This document shows, piece by piece, positions 8,314 through 20,280 of a DNA stretch of 64,000 nucleotides. The first letter of the stretch is position 1; the number at the start of each line of letters is the position of its first letter. Location of the stretch: NCBI RefSeq assembly GCF_030373445.1, contig NZ_JAUCYU010000010.1, positions 144,999-208,998 of the forward strand, read 5' to 3'. Under the pieces are notes generated by a model that was not told the DNA's origin, did no database searches, and was given only the letters and a program-made list of their open reading frames with translations. The position numbers were made by a program, and so were the translations under genes. The stretch is from Roseovarius sp. Its GTDB lineage: Bacteria; Pseudomonadota; Alphaproteobacteria; Rhodobacterales; Rhodobacteraceae.

Positions 8314-10632
8314 TTGCACTTCGACACGGCTGACGAGTCTTCAACGCAACGCGCGATGGCGCAACTCCGACCCAAGGGGATGGCGATCTTCGGTGCGGCC
8401 CTGCTCTTTGCCGCGGCGGGCCTTCTCGCCGGAAGCGGTCTCGCCCGGCTGACCTTCGTCCTTACCGCGGTACTGCTCGCGCTGGCCGCGATCTGGATTC
8501 TCGTCGCCGTGCGACGCAATGACCGGGCCGACCGCGCCGCGGTGCATCACGCGGCCGAACTTGCGGGCCTTGACCCCGTGCCCGTGGTGCTCACCGGGCC
8601 GGACTTGGTCTTGCTCTACGCCAACCCGGCGGCCCGTGCCGCTTTCGGCGGGGAGGGGGAGACCACGCTCACCGGCATGCTCGATGAAGAATTCGCGAAC
8701 GCGTCGGCCTTCTTGTTCTCGATGGAACGCGAGGTTCGAACGCACGGGGCCGCGCTGCGCGAGGCTGACCGGCCGGATGGCCGGCTTACGGTCACCGTGC
8801 ACTCCGCGGGCGGCGAAAGGTGTCTCTGGCGGGTGCATTTCGAGGCGGCGGAAACTGCGCGGGCCGTTCCGGGCGGCGACGTGCCGGTCATCCGTCTCGG
8901 TAGCGGGGACGAGATGCTTTGCCTCAACGATGCGGCGCAGGAGCTTCTGGGCTCGCAGGACGGCGTGGCAGACATGTTCCGCCCCCAGGGCCCGATCCGC
9001 GCGGGCCGGGTGTGCACGATCCTGACGGAAAGCGGCCCGACCAGCCGCCTGGTTGCAGACTGGCCGCGGGAAGACGGCACGCGCGACGTCTATCTCTTCC
9101 CGGCCATGGCCCGGGCAGAGGAGGCGGCGAACGGGTGGACCTTCTTCGAGGCGCTGCCCGTTCCCCTCCTAAAGCTGTCTCGCGACGGCCGCCTTCTCCT
9201 GTCGAACAGGCCGTCCCGGGCCCTGCTCGGCATTGACAGCGCCGAGGGGCGGCGGCTGACGGATGTCGTGGAAAGCCCCGGCCGACCGCTGCCGGACTGG
9301 CTCGACGATGCGGCCGCCGGTCGCGGCACCGTCCAGGCAGAAACCGTCCGCGTCCGACGGGAGGATCGCGAGGTGTTCGTGCAGGTGGTGCTGGCGCCGG
9401 CGATGGACAATGGCGACCTCGTGCTGATCGCCGTCCTGCATGATGCAACCAAGTTCAAGTCGCTCGAGGCGCAATTCGTGCAAAGCCAGAAGATGCAGGC
9501 CATCGGCCAGCTCGCAGGCGGGGTGGCGCACGATTTCAACAACCTCCTGACGGCCATTTCCGGTCATTGCGACCTGCTTCTTCTGCGACATGAACAGGAT
9601 GACGGCGATTATGCCGACCTCGTGCAGATAAGCCAGAACGCCAATCGCGCCGCGGCGCTGGTCAGTCAGCTTCTCGCCTATTCCCGCAAGCAGACCCTCC
9701 GCCCCAGGGTCATCGACCTGCGCGAGGTGCTGTCCGATCTCACCCATCTTCTGAACCGGCTCGTCGGCGAAAAGATCACGCTCGAAGTGACACACGATCC
9801 CGAGCTCTGGGCCGTGCGCGCCGACAAGCGGCAGCTGGAACAGGTTCTCATGAACCTTGTCGTGAACGCACGTGATGCCATGCCCCACGGGGGCAACATC
9901 ACCATCACCACCGACAACCGGTACCTGAAAGAGGCCCTTCGGCGCGACCGGGCCGTGGTCGCCCCGGGGCGCTATGTCGCCGTTACCGTCACCGACCGGG
10001 GGGCGGGGATCGCCGCCGACCATCTCGACAAGATCTTCGAGCCCTTCTTCACCACGAAGCGACCCGGCGACGGAACCGGCCTCGGGCTGTCGACGGTTTA
10101 CGGTATCATGAAGCAGACCGGCGGGTTCATCTTCGTCGACAGCGCCCCGGGTGAGGGAACGAGCTTTCTCATGCTGTTCTCGGCGCATGAGGCGCCTGCC
10201 CGTGTAGCGGCGCCGGTGGCGACACGATCGCTGCGCGACTCGAAGGCAGAAGGCGTCGTGCTCCTGGTGGAAGACGAGGCGCCGGTGCGCGCCTTTGCCA
10301 GCCGTGCCCTCAAGATGCGGGGGTTCACGGTGCTGGAGGCCGATTCAGCCGAAGCGGCGCTCAACATCCTCGAGGATGAGAGCCTGCGGATCGACGTCTT
10401 CCTGACGGATGTCATAATGCCGGGGATGGATGGCCCATCCTGGGTACGCAAGGCCTTGGAAGCCCGACCGCACACCCAAGTGATATTCATCTCGGGCTAC
10501 GCACCGGAAACGTTCGGAGAAAGCGAAACGGAGATGCCGAACTCGGTTTTCCTCCCGAAACCGTTTTCCCTCACGGAACTGACGGAAACGGTCAGTGCCC
10601 AGGTCAACGGCAGCGGCGGCCGCTCGACCTGA
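8314..10632 (+). CDS. cckA: Hybrid sensor histidine kinase/phosphatase CckA
   Basis: Membrane hybrid kinase that sends phosphate through ChpT to CtrA. Order of parts in the 772-residue protein: two N-terminal membrane helices (about residues 23-66), two PAS-like regions, a dimerisation/phosphoacceptor helix with [14 protein letters not shown] (His406), an ATPase domain with N-box [10 protein letters not shown] and G-boxes DRGAGIA and [11 protein letters not shown], and a C-terminal receiver domain with phosphoacceptor Asp699 in [11 protein letters not shown]. The [10 protein letters not shown] box is typical of CckA. The start is unclear: TTG at 8314 gives the longest form, and ATG at 8356 or 8380 would still keep both membrane helices. 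ctrA and sciP lie 34 kb downstream. A perfect CtrA box precedes the gene, suggesting feedback. Confidence 0.92.
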   Translation: MHFDTADESSTQRAMAQLRPKGMAIFGAALLFAAAGLLAGSGLARLTFVLTAVLLALAAIWILVAVRRNDRADRAAVHHAAELAGLDPVPVVLTGPDLVLLYANPAARAAFGGEGETTLTGMLDEEFANASAFLFSMEREVRTHGAALREADRPDGRLTVTVHSAGGERCLWRVHFEAAETARAVPGGDVPVIRLGSGDEMLCLNDAAQELLGSQDGVADMFRPQGPIRAGRVCTILTESGPTSRLVADWPREDGTRDVYLFPAMARAEEAANGWTFFEALPVPLLKLSRDGRLLLSNRPSRALLGIDSAEGRRLTDVVESPGRPLPDWLDDAAAGRGTVQAETVRVRREDREVFVQVVLAPAMDNGDLVLIAVLHDATKFKSLEAQFVQSQKMQAIGQLAGGVAHDFNNLLTAISGHCDLLLLRHEQDDGDYADLVQISQNANRAAALVSQLLAYSRKQTLRPRVIDLREVLSDLTHLLNRLVGEKITLEVTHDPELWAVRADKRQLEQVLMNLVVNARDAMPHGGNITITTDNRYLKEALRRDRAVVAPGRYVAVTVTDRGAGIAADHLDKIFEPFFTTKRPGDGTGLGLSTVYGIMKQTGGFIFVDSAPGEGTSFLMLFSAHEAPARVAAPVATRSLRDSKAEGVVLLVEDEAPVRAFASRALKMRGFTVLEADSAEAALNILEDESLRIDVFLTDVIMPGMDGPSWVRKALEARPHTQVIFISGYAPETFGESETEMPNSVFLPKPFSLTELTETVSAQVNGSGGRST

Positions 10633-10659
10633 AGACTGGCGGCGGGAGCCTTCGCCCTC

Positions 10660-11385
10660 CTAGGCCTGCGCCTCGGCGCGCGCGTTCAGCGCCTGCCAGA
10701 TACGGTGATCCTCCGAACCCAGGCCGGCGTCATCCACCTCACCGGGCCGCTGGTGATGCAATCCGCCATCGTAGAAACCGCGCCAGTCCCCCGAAAGCCC
10801 GACATCCTGGACGAACCGCGACATCGGGCCGGAAAACAGCGGGTCCTCTATTCCCCCCTCGCTGAATCGAAGCAGGGTGACCGTTCCGGTTTCCGACAGG
10901 TCGAGGAGTTTCTCGTTCGTCATGCGCCACAGCGCCAGGCCCTCGGTCAGGGACAGCGCCAGGCTGGGCGGGCGCGAGGCAAGGGATCGTGCAACGCTGG
11001 CTGGATGGCGAAAGGGCGCGATCAGTTTCGCATCGGGAAACAGCCCGAGATACCCGTCGATCAGCCAGATCGTTCGCGGGTCCTTGAAGCCCCAGCGTGG
11101 CGCGTCGCCATAGGCCGCAAGACGGTCGAGAATCGCGTCGGTCTCTCCGCTGGTCCATTCCACGGGCGCCGGCGGCGGCGTTTTCCAGTCATAGCCGCGC
11201 GTTGTGAGCATGCGGTCATGGCATTCGCGCAAACTTTCGTTTTCACGGTTTCCCTTCCGGTTGGAGGGCGCCGAGGTGTTCACGTCGCCAAGGAACAATC
11301 CGGCCTCCTGGAGGCAACCGGTGACAAGAGAGGTGCCGCTTCGATGCATCCCGAGCACGATCACGGGCGGGGTCAGCTCAGCCAT
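10660..11385 (-). CDS. Sulfotransferase-family protein
   Basis: A 241-residue P-loop protein starting VIVLGMHRSGTSLV, the 5'-phosphosulfate-binding loop of PAPS-dependent sulfotransferases, followed by WGFKDPRTIWL and PFRHPASVARSL, matching the second PAPS-binding region. It would transfer sulfate from PAPS to a carbohydrate or other acceptor. Its start overlaps the end of the upstream glycosyltransferase gene by 8 bp, so the two are probably cotranscribed and may act on one glycan. The acceptor is unknown. It is convergent with cckA. Confidence 0.8.
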   Translation of the reverse strand: MAELTPPVIVLGMHRSGTSLVTGCLQEAGLFLGDVNTSAPSNRKGNRENESLRECHDRMLTTRGYDWKTPPPAPVEWTSGETDAILDRLAAYGDAPRWGFKDPRTIWLIDGYLGLFPDAKLIAPFRHPASVARSLASRPPSLALSLTEGLALWRMTNEKLLDLSETGTVTLLRFSEGGIEDPLFSGPMSRFVQDVGLSGDWRGFYDGGLHHQRPGEVDDAGLGSEDHRIWQALNARAEAQA

Positions 11386-12268
11386 GGTACCATCTCTCGA
11401 TCACGGACTGCCTGTCGTAAGCCTGGCCGGTGTCCACTTCGAAATCGTAGCGCGGGAGGGCATAGTCCGCGCCCGTGGCCTGCCTGTATTCCTCGCGGCT
11501 TTCGCCGAAATACCCCGCGCGCGCCGTCGCGGCCCCGCCGTGGAACTGGTGAAACGTCGACTCTCCCAGCAACAGCACGTTCCTCGCCGCCGGCGAGGTG
11601 ACATAGCGGCGGAACATCTCGAGATTGCAAAGCCCTCCGCCGGGCCGTTCGAACCGGGAATTGTAGGCCCCGACTTCCTCCCACAACGCGCGCCGCAGGC
11701 CGAAGGCGTTGCTTTCGTTCTGGTAGAACGCGCTTCTGAAAGAATGCGCACCAGCCCAGACACTTATGCCATGAAGTTCATCCGCATCATCCGCCCAGCG
11801 AACCGTCCGCAACAGCGCGTCCTCCTCGCCCTGGTCGTAGCCGGCCTTCACCGCCTTCATCTGAACCTCTTGGCCGAGATGGCGTGAGCCGACGAAGGTG
11901 AAGGCATCCGCCTGCCGCTCCAGCGCGTCGATCGTGCGACGGACGATATAGGGGCTGAACATCCGCGCCCCATCGATACAGATCAGCAGGGCATCTCCGC
12001 GGGCAACATCGCACGCGGCGGCGTTCATCGCCGACACGGGCGAGGGGAGGGCCCGTTCCGGCGGCGTTCGGTCCATCCGGATATCCACACCGTGGTCGTC
12101 GACCTCATCCAGAGACAGCGACCGCTCCGAACCGTTGTCGATGATGATGATCTCGTACTCGGCACCGGTGACGCATTTCTGCACCGGCGGCAACATCGTG
12201 CGCAACGTCCTCGGGATCTCGCGCTGCATGTCGTAAGCCAACAGCAAGATGGATAGTCGCAAGCTCAC
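11378..12268 (-). CDS. Family 2 glycosyltransferase
   Basis: 296 residues with the GT-A nucleotide-sugar-binding fold: LSILLLAYDMQREIPRTL at the N-terminus, YEIIIIDNGS, and the acidic CIDGARMFS segment in place of the usual DxD. No membrane segments, so it is probably cytoplasmic or peripheral. Flanked on the same strand by two sulfotransferase-like genes; together they look like a small locus for a sulfated glycan or glycosylated surface molecule. Donor and acceptor are not predictable here. Confidence 0.8.
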   Translation of the reverse strand: MSLRLSILLLAYDMQREIPRTLRTMLPPVQKCVTGAEYEIIIIDNGSERSLSLDEVDDHGVDIRMDRTPPERALPSPVSAMNAAACDVARGDALLICIDGARMFSPYIVRRTIDALERQADAFTFVGSRHLGQEVQMKAVKAGYDQGEEDALLRTVRWADDADELHGISVWAGAHSFRSAFYQNESNAFGLRRALWEEVGAYNSRFERPGGGLCNLEMFRRYVTSPAARNVLLLGESTFHQFHGGAATARAGYFGESREEYRQATGADYALPRYDFEVDTGQAYDRQSVIERWYHG

Positions 12269-12402
12269 GTCCCTTCTGCAGCCTGGCCGAATCGTGCCCG
12301 TCTACCCGTGCCATACATGGATTTCCCACGGAGCGCACATGATCCGGTCAGAAGAGGGTATGGCAGGCCGCGGCGTATAGCGCCCCCGCAGCCCCTCACG
12401 GC

Positions 12403-13044
12403 TCAGCCCGCCCGGGTCATATCGCCGGGCAGCGGCGTATAGTCCCCGTTGGCGCCGATGCCCTCGTAAAGGGCGAACTCGTAATCGAACTTCCGACGGA
12501 ATTTTTCGGCGACCTCCGGCGACAGATCGAGCCGCATCGACGGTGACGCGTTCCTGACCTCGGTCTCGAGAGACGTGCCCAGGCGCTCTTCCAGGAAGGC
12601 CTTCAGCCCGGGCTGATCCTCGTATCGGAACAGGTGCGTCGCCGCGGTGCCGTTGCGCTGCGGTTCGAGGAATTTCGCCTGCGAGCCAACATTGGCAAAG
12701 GCTGGCCGGTCGCCCTTCATGTAACCCTGCACGAACGCGTCGAAACTGAGCCCCTGCGTGCTGGTCCGCTGCCCCTTGAGGAAGTCGCGCTGCCGGTACC
12801 GGAACCAGCTGCCAAGCCAGTCGACGGGCTCGCGCATCACCGCCAGGACGGTCAGGTCCTCGCCCACGAATTTCTCGAGCATCGGCCGGAAGAAGCGGTT
12901 GTAACGGAAGACCGGCGCATGCTTCAGCTCCGGCGGGTCGCGCACCACCATCGTCGCGAGCGGCTCCAGCGCGGCCTGCCAGGCGGTCGTCCCGGTCTTG
13001 GGCACCGAGAGGAAAACAAGCTTTTCCCGTGCAAATACAAGCAT
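12403..13044 (-). CDS. Sulfotransferase-family protein (second copy)
   Basis: A 213-residue P-loop protein with the 5'-phosphosulfate loop VFLSVPKTGTTAW at about residue 10 and a 3'-phosphate-type segment VMREPVDWLGSWFRYR. It differs clearly from the sulfotransferase at 10660 in loop sequence and length, so it is not a recent duplicate. The ATG at 13044 was chosen because the domain begins there; the open frame runs on into the recA promoter but has no domain support. It is divergent from recA, about 185 bp away. Confidence 0.78.
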   Translation of the reverse strand: MLVFAREKLVFLSVPKTGTTAWQAALEPLATMVVRDPPELKHAPVFRYNRFFRPMLEKFVGEDLTVLAVMREPVDWLGSWFRYRQRDFLKGQRTSTQGLSFDAFVQGYMKGDRPAFANVGSQAKFLEPQRNGTAATHLFRYEDQPGLKAFLEERLGTSLETEVRNASPSMRLDLSPEVAEKFRRKFDYEFALYEGIGANGDYTPLPGDMTRAG

Positions 13045-13128
13045 CTCGTCCCTGCGCCCCCGGCTTCGCCTTTGTCGTAAACTACTTCTTAACCCGCTTG
13101 GGCAAAAGTGGAATTGACAATAATTTTC

Positions 13129-13157
13129 TTGAAATGTTCCACTTTTGTCTGCATAAG
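13129..13157 (+). promoter_or_regulatory. Candidate recA promoter
   Basis: TTGAAA (13129-13134), 17-bp spacer, CATAAG (13152-13157). This would place transcription start close to 13164, inside the SOS box, the expected arrangement for repression. A better -35 hexamer, TTGACA at 13114, has no suitable -10 partner. Motif reading only. Confidence 0.4.
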
Positions 13158-13162
13158 CACGA

Positions 13163-13177
13163 GAACAAGAGGTGAAC
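13163..13177. promoter_or_regulatory. LexA/SOS box of recA (GAAC-N7-GAAC)
   Basis: GAAC at 13163-13166 and 13174-13177 with a 7-bp spacer exactly match the direct-repeat SOS box of alphaproteobacteria. It sits 53 bp before the recA ATG and overlaps the predicted start of transcription. Operator function follows from established knowledge of this clade. Confidence 0.88.
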
Positions 13178-13229
13178 GAATGCAGCGATGGACGCCCGGA
13201 ACCGGGTGTGAAATAAGGATGAAAACCAC

Positions 13230-14309
13230 ATGGCAACGGCAGATCTTTTGACGATGGATTCGAAGAAGAACGCGGACAAGCAGAAGGCGCTCGACAGCGC
13301 GCTGGCGCAGATCGAACGCCAGTTCGGCAAGGGCTCGATCATGAAGCTCGGCGCCGACAACCCGGTGCAGGATATCGAGGCGACATCGACAGGCTCGCTG
13401 GGCCTCGACATCGCGCTCGGAATCGGCGGCCTGCCCAAGGGGCGGATCGTCGAGATCTACGGCCCGGAAAGCTCGGGCAAGACCACGCTGACCCTGCATT
13501 GCGTGGCCGAGGAACAGAAAAAGGGCGGCGTCTGTGCCTTCGTCGATGCGGAACACGCGCTTGACCCGATCTATGCCAAGAAACTTGGCGTCGATCTCGA
13601 CGAGTTGCTGATCTCGCAGCCCGACACGGGTGAGCAGTCGCTGGAAATCGTCGACACGCTGGTGCGCTCCGGCGCGGTCAGCATGGTCGTGGTCGATTCG
13701 GTGGCCGCCCTGACTCCGAAATCCGAGCTCGAGGGCGACATGGGCGACAGCAGCGTCGGCGTCCAGGCCCGCCTGATGAGCCAGGCGATGCGCAAGCTGA
13801 CCGGTTCGATCAGCCGCTCGAAATGCACGGTGATCTTCATCAACCAGATTCGCATGAAGATCGGCGTGATGTTCGGCTCGCCCGAAACCACCACCGGCGG
13901 CAACGCCCTGAAATTCTACAGCTCGGTCCGGCTGGATATCCGCCGCATCGGTTCGGTCAAGGACCGTGACGAGATCACCGGCAACCAGACCCGCGTGAAA
14001 GTGGTCAAGAACAAGGTGGCGCCGCCGTTCAAGCAGGTGGAATTCGACATCATGTATGGCGACGGCATCTCGAAAACCGGCGAGCTGATCGACCTCGGCG
14101 TCAAGGCCGGCGTGGTCGAGAAATCCGGCAGCTGGTTCAGCTACGGCGACGAACGCATCGGCCAGGGCCGCGAGAACGCCAAGACGTTCCTCAAGGAAAA
14201 CACCCAGATCGCGCTCGAGATCGAGGACAAGATCCGCGCCGCGCACGGGCTCGACTTCGACATGTCGGGCTCCGATGACGACGCCTCCGACGACATTCTG
14301 GAAGCCTGA
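13230..14309 (+). CDS. recA: Recombinase RecA
   Basis: 359-residue ATP-dependent strand-exchange protein and co-protease for LexA self-cleavage. Walker A GPESSGKT, Walker [11 protein letters not shown], the L1/L2 DNA-binding loops ([11 protein letters not shown] and [16 protein letters not shown]) and an acidic C-terminal tail ([12 protein letters not shown]) are all present. AAGGA precedes the ATG. It is monocistronic, with its own SOS-controlled promoter and a strong hairpin after the stop. Confidence 0.99.
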   Translation: MATADLLTMDSKKNADKQKALDSALAQIERQFGKGSIMKLGADNPVQDIEATSTGSLGLDIALGIGGLPKGRIVEIYGPESSGKTTLTLHCVAEEQKKGGVCAFVDAEHALDPIYAKKLGVDLDELLISQPDTGEQSLEIVDTLVRSGAVSMVVVDSVAALTPKSELEGDMGDSSVGVQARLMSQAMRKLTGSISRSKCTVIFINQIRMKIGVMFGSPETTTGGNALKFYSSVRLDIRRIGSVKDRDEITGNQTRVKVVKNKVAPPFKQVEFDIMYGDGISKTGELIDLGVKAGVVEKSGSWFSYGDERIGQGRENAKTFLKENTQIALEIEDKIRAAHGLDFDMSGSDDDASDDILEA

Positions 14310-14332
14310 TTTCCCGCAACCCGCGGGGCAGG

Positions 14333-14362
14333 GGCCCGGGCCATCTCGGCCCGGGCCTTTCC
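14333..14362 (+). terminator. Rho-independent-type terminator of recA
   Basis: GGCCCGGGCC arms (14333-14342 and 14348-14357) around ATCTC, followed by TTTCC. A very stable GC stem with a short T-run. Confidence 0.75.
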
Positions 14363-14447
14363 GTCTTGACCGCTAGCTGTGGACATGGGGTTGGCGCACG
14401 GCTAAATCAGCGTGACGCCCGCAATTTCCGCTACCGGAAGAAACCCG

Positions 14448-17111
<2,664 letters not shown>

Positions 17112-17122
17112 GGGAGGCTTCG

Positions 17123-17407
17123 ATGAGCGCCTACATCATCGCGCGGATCACCGTGACCGACCCCGAGGGCTACAAGGCCTATGCCAGCCAGACCGCGGCC
17201 CTGGCCGAGGCTTTCGGCGGGCGGTTCCTGGTCAAGGGCGGCACGCAGGAGGTGCTCGAAGGCGACTGCCCGGACCGGCATGTCGTCATCGAGTTTCCCG
17301 ACCGGAAGACCGCGCTCGACTGGTACAATTCCGATGCCTACCAGCGCATCCTGCCCATCGCGCTTGCGAACAGCACGCGCGATCTGGTCATCGTTGACGG
17401 TATGTGA
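17123..17407 (+). CDS. DUF1330-family protein (first of two tandem copies)
   Basis: 94 residues of the ferredoxin-like dimeric alpha/beta-barrel type: AYIIARITVTDPEGYKAY at the start and the conserved FPDRKTALDWYNSDAYQ segment near residue 60. A GGGAGG box precedes the ATG. It lies 11 bp after alaS and 21 bp before a second DUF1330 gene, so all three may be cotranscribed. The family has no established reaction. It shares perhaps a third of its residues with the next gene, suggesting an old duplication. Confidence 0.85.
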   Translation: MSAYIIARITVTDPEGYKAYASQTAALAEAFGGRFLVKGGTQEVLEGDCPDRHVVIEFPDRKTALDWYNSDAYQRILPIALANSTRDLVIVDGM

Positions 17408-17428
17408 ATAGAGCTCAGGAGAGAAACA

Positions 17429-17716
17429 ATGCCCGCACTCTGGATCGCCCACGTCACCGTCACCGACGAGGAAGCCTACGGCAAATACGCCAAGCTTGCC
17501 GGCCCCGCGATCGAAAAGCATGGCGGCTATTTCATCGCCCGCGGTGGCCGCTACGTGCAGCTCGAGGGCAATGACCGGCCGCGCAACGTGGTGGCGAAGT
17601 TCCCCTCGGTCGAAGCGGCGGAGGAATGCTACCGGTCGCCCGAATACCAGGAAGCGCTCGACCACGCGCGCGATGCGTCTGAACGCGATCTGCTGATCGT
17701 CGAGACCAGCGAATAA
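17429..17716 (+). CDS. DUF1330-family protein (second tandem copy)
   Basis: 95 residues with the same layout as its upstream neighbour: ALWIAHVTVTDEEAYGKYA at the N-terminus, GGYFIARGG, then FPSVEAAEECYRSPEYQ and a C-terminal strand ERDLLIVE. A good AGGAGAG ribosome-binding site precedes it. Cytoplasmic, with no membrane segment. Function is unknown; the two may form a hetero-barrel, which is only a guess from family structure. Confidence 0.85.
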   Translation: MPALWIAHVTVTDEEAYGKYAKLAGPAIEKHGGYFIARGGRYVQLEGNDRPRNVVAKFPSVEAAEECYRSPEYQEALDHARDASERDLLIVETSE

Positions 17717-18059
17717 CGCCCAATCCGGCGACGCTGCCTATCCTTACCCGACCAGGTCAAGCCGGGCTTTCGATCCCGGAGCCCGATGCTGCAGGGCATC
17801 GTGATTCGTTAATCGTTTACGCATTGCCATACAAAAAGCGCCAACCGGCACATCTGTTTCGGAAACGCAAACAGTACGCCCGTCAGTCGCTTGACAAACT
17901 GTGGCAAAAAGATGGCGAAACCGCCACATTGTGGCCGCATTTGTAAAGAAGTGGCGAAAAATACGCCGACTCGGCGCACAATACATAATCGCACTTGTGC
18001 GGAAATTTGCCGACGTGCGGTGCAAAATTTCTACTGCTAACCCTTAGGGAGACTTTTAA
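17717..18059. other. AT-rich, dyad-rich promoter/leader region of the small exported protein
   Basis: 343 bases without a gene, clearly richer in A/T than its surroundings. It contains three copies of a GTGGCRAAA-like motif (17901-17909, 17912-17920 as ATGGCGAAA, 17951-17959), a CGCACAA/TTGTGCG inverted repeat (17975-17981 and 17995-18001) around a TACATAAT -10-like element, and an AAATTTGC/GCAAAATTT inverted repeat (18003-18010 and 18022-18030) just before the gene. No good -35 pairs with the -10, suggesting an activator-dependent promoter. The binding factor is unknown. Confidence 0.5.
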
Positions 18060-18326
18060 ATGAAGACTATGTTTGCTGTTGCTGCCACCGCGATGCTATT
18101 TGCTGCCCCCGCGGTTGCTTGGGAAGGCCAGAAAGTTGCCTGTTATGACAAGCACTGGGTTCCGGCCACGTATTACACCACCAAGCATCTTGAAATGGCA
18201 GCCAAGCACCAGTGGGAGCATGTCGACGGTCAGTACGTCAAGGTCTACTACCCGCCCGTCTACATGGAGAAGACCCACCTGCAAAAAGCCGGCCACTACG
18301 TGCTGCGCAAGGCGCCCTGCAATTAA
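18060..18326 (+). CDS. Small exported protein rich in His, Tyr and Lys
   Basis: 88 residues. A Sec signal peptide (MKTMFAVAATAMLFAAPAVA, cleavage after AVA) precedes a mature chain of about 68 residues with many Tyr, His and Lys residues and only two cysteines, one near each end, which could form one disulfide in the periplasm. Short tracts such as PATYYTTKHLE and YVKVYYPPVY look like beta strands. No family recognised. It has its own long regulated-looking leader and a strong terminator, so it is a stand-alone unit, perhaps highly expressed. The start is fixed by the signal peptide; AGGGAGA precedes it by 9 bp. Confidence 0.8.
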   Translation: MKTMFAVAATAMLFAAPAVAWEGQKVACYDKHWVPATYYTTKHLEMAAKHQWEHVDGQYVKVYYPPVYMEKTHLQKAGHYVLRKAPCN

Positions 18327-18353
18327 CCCGGCGCTTCCAATATCCCGAAAACG

Positions 18354-18382
18354 AAGGCCCGGTCGTTTGACCGGGCCTTTTC
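18354..18382 (+). terminator. Rho-independent terminator of the small exported protein gene
   Basis: 11-bp perfect arms AAGGCCCGGTC (18354-18364) and GACCGGGCCTT (18369-18379) around GTTT, followed by TTCC. It also lies ahead of the convergent typA end. Confidence 0.85.
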
Positions 18383-18429
18383 CGTGAAGCGTTGATTGTT
18401 TCCGATCACATGACAAGCGCGCCGGCCTG

Positions 18430-20250
18430 TCACGACGCTTTCGACTGCCGCTTGCGCTCGTGCGGGTCGAGATACCGCTTCCGCAGTCGCAGCGCGTTCG
18501 GCGTCACCTCGACCAGCTCGTCATCGTTGATATAGGCGATCGCCTCCTCGAGGCTGAACTGGATATGCGGCGTCAGGCGCACGGCATCGTCCGTTCCGCT
18601 GGCGCGCACGTTGGTCAGCTTCTTGCCCTTCAGCGGGTTTACCTCGAGGTCGTTCTCGCGGCTGTGCTCGCCGATGATCATGCCTTGGTAGATCTTTTCC
18701 TGCGGGCCGATGAACATGCGGCCGCGCTCCTCGAGGTTCCACAGCGCATAGGCCACCGCGTCGCCGGATTCCATCGAGATCAGCACGCCCGCCCGGCGGC
18801 CGGGGATCGGCCCCTTGTGCGGGGTCCAGCCATGGAACACGCGGTTCAGCACGCCCGTGCCGCGCGTATCGGTCAGGAATTCGCCGTGATACCCGATCAG
18901 CCCGCGCGACGGCACGTGGGCCACGATCCGCGTCTTGCCGGTGCCGGCCGGTTTCATCTCGGTCATCTCGCCCTTGCGGGCGCCGGTGATCTTCTCGATC
19001 ACCGCGCCGGAATAGTCGTCATCGACGTCGATCGTCACTTCCTCGACCGGTTCCAGCGTCTGGCCGTTCTCGTCCTCGCGCATCAGCACGCGGGGCCGCG
19101 CAATCGACAGTTCGAACCCCTCGCGCCGCATGTTCTCGATCAGCACGCCCATCTGCAATTCGCCGCGGCCGGCCACGTCGAACGCCTCGCCGCCCGGCGT
19201 GTCGGTCACGCGGATGGCGACGTTCTGCTCGGCCTCCTTCATCAGCCGCTCGCGGATGACGCGCGATTGCACCTTCTTGCCGTCACGCCCCGCCAGCGGC
19301 GAGTCGTTGATGCCGAAGGTGACCGAGATGGTCGGCGGGTCGATGGGCTGGGCCGAAAGCGGCTCGTCCACGGCCAGCGCACAGATCGTGTCGGCCACGG
19401 TGGCCTTCGACATGCCCGCCAGCGTGACGATGTCACCGGCCTGCGCCTCGGGGATGTCCTGGAGGGTCAGGCCCCGGAACGCCTGGATTTTGGTCACCCG
19501 GAACTGTTCGATCTTCTGGCCGATCCGCGAAAGCGCCTGCACCGTCGCGCCCACCTTCAGGTGCCCCGATTCGACCCGTCCGGTCAGGATGCGGCCCACG
19601 AACGGGTCGGACCCCAGCGTCGTCGCCAGCATCCGGAAATCCTCGTCCGCGCGCTTGAGCTGCTTCGGCGCGGGCACATGGTTCACGATCAGGTCGAACA
19701 TAGCCGACAGGTCCTTGCGCGGCCCGTCGAGATCGTGGTCGGCCCAGCCGGAGCGGCCCGAGGCATACATATGCGGAAAGTCGAGCTGATCCTCGTTGGC
19801 GTCGAGATTGGCGAAAAGGTCGAAGCATTCGTCGAGCGCGCGGTCGGGCTCGGCATCGGGCTTGTCGACCTTGTTGAGCACTACGATCGGCCGCAGCCCC
19901 AGCGCAAGCGCCTTCGAGGTCACGAATTTCGTCTGGGGCATCGGCCCCTCGGCGGCGTCCACCAGCAGGACGACCCCGTCGACCATGCTCAGGATCCGCT
20001 CGACCTCGCCGCCGAAATCGGCGTGGCCGGGCGTGTCGACGATATTGATCCGCGTGCCTTTCCATTCGACGCTCGTCGCCTTGGCAAGGATGGTGATCCC
20101 CCGCTCGCGTTCAAGGTCGTTGCTGTCCATGGCGCGTTCGGCCACGGCCTGGTTGGCGCGAAAGGCGCCGGATTGCTTCAGCAATTCGTCGACAAGCGTG
20201 GTCTTGCCGTGGTCCACGTGTGCGATGATCGCGATGTTGCGCAGGTCCAT
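18430..20250 (-). CDS. typA: Ribosome-associated GTPase TypA/BipA
   Basis: 606-residue translational GTPase involved in ribosome assembly and stress adaptation. G1 AHVDHGKTT, the switch motif RERGITI, G3 [14 protein letters not shown] and G4 [10 protein letters not shown] are all present, followed by the EF-G-like domains and the BipA-specific C-terminal domain with [19 protein letters not shown]. Full length for the family. Convergent with the small exported protein gene. Confidence 0.97.
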   Translation of the reverse strand: MDLRNIAIIAHVDHGKTTLVDELLKQSGAFRANQAVAERAMDSNDLERERGITILAKATSVEWKGTRINIVDTPGHADFGGEVERILSMVDGVVLLVDAAEGPMPQTKFVTSKALALGLRPIVVLNKVDKPDAEPDRALDECFDLFANLDANEDQLDFPHMYASGRSGWADHDLDGPRKDLSAMFDLIVNHVPAPKQLKRADEDFRMLATTLGSDPFVGRILTGRVESGHLKVGATVQALSRIGQKIEQFRVTKIQAFRGLTLQDIPEAQAGDIVTLAGMSKATVADTICALAVDEPLSAQPIDPPTISVTFGINDSPLAGRDGKKVQSRVIRERLMKEAEQNVAIRVTDTPGGEAFDVAGRGELQMGVLIENMRREGFELSIARPRVLMREDENGQTLEPVEEVTIDVDDDYSGAVIEKITGARKGEMTEMKPAGTGKTRIVAHVPSRGLIGYHGEFLTDTRGTGVLNRVFHGWTPHKGPIPGRRAGVLISMESGDAVAYALWNLEERGRMFIGPQEKIYQGMIIGEHSRENDLEVNPLKGKKLTNVRASGTDDAVRLTPHIQFSLEEAIAYINDDELVEVTPNALRLRKRYLDPHERKRQSKAS

Positions 20251-20280
20251 TCGGGTGTCCTTGGGATGTTTGCGCGGGGC

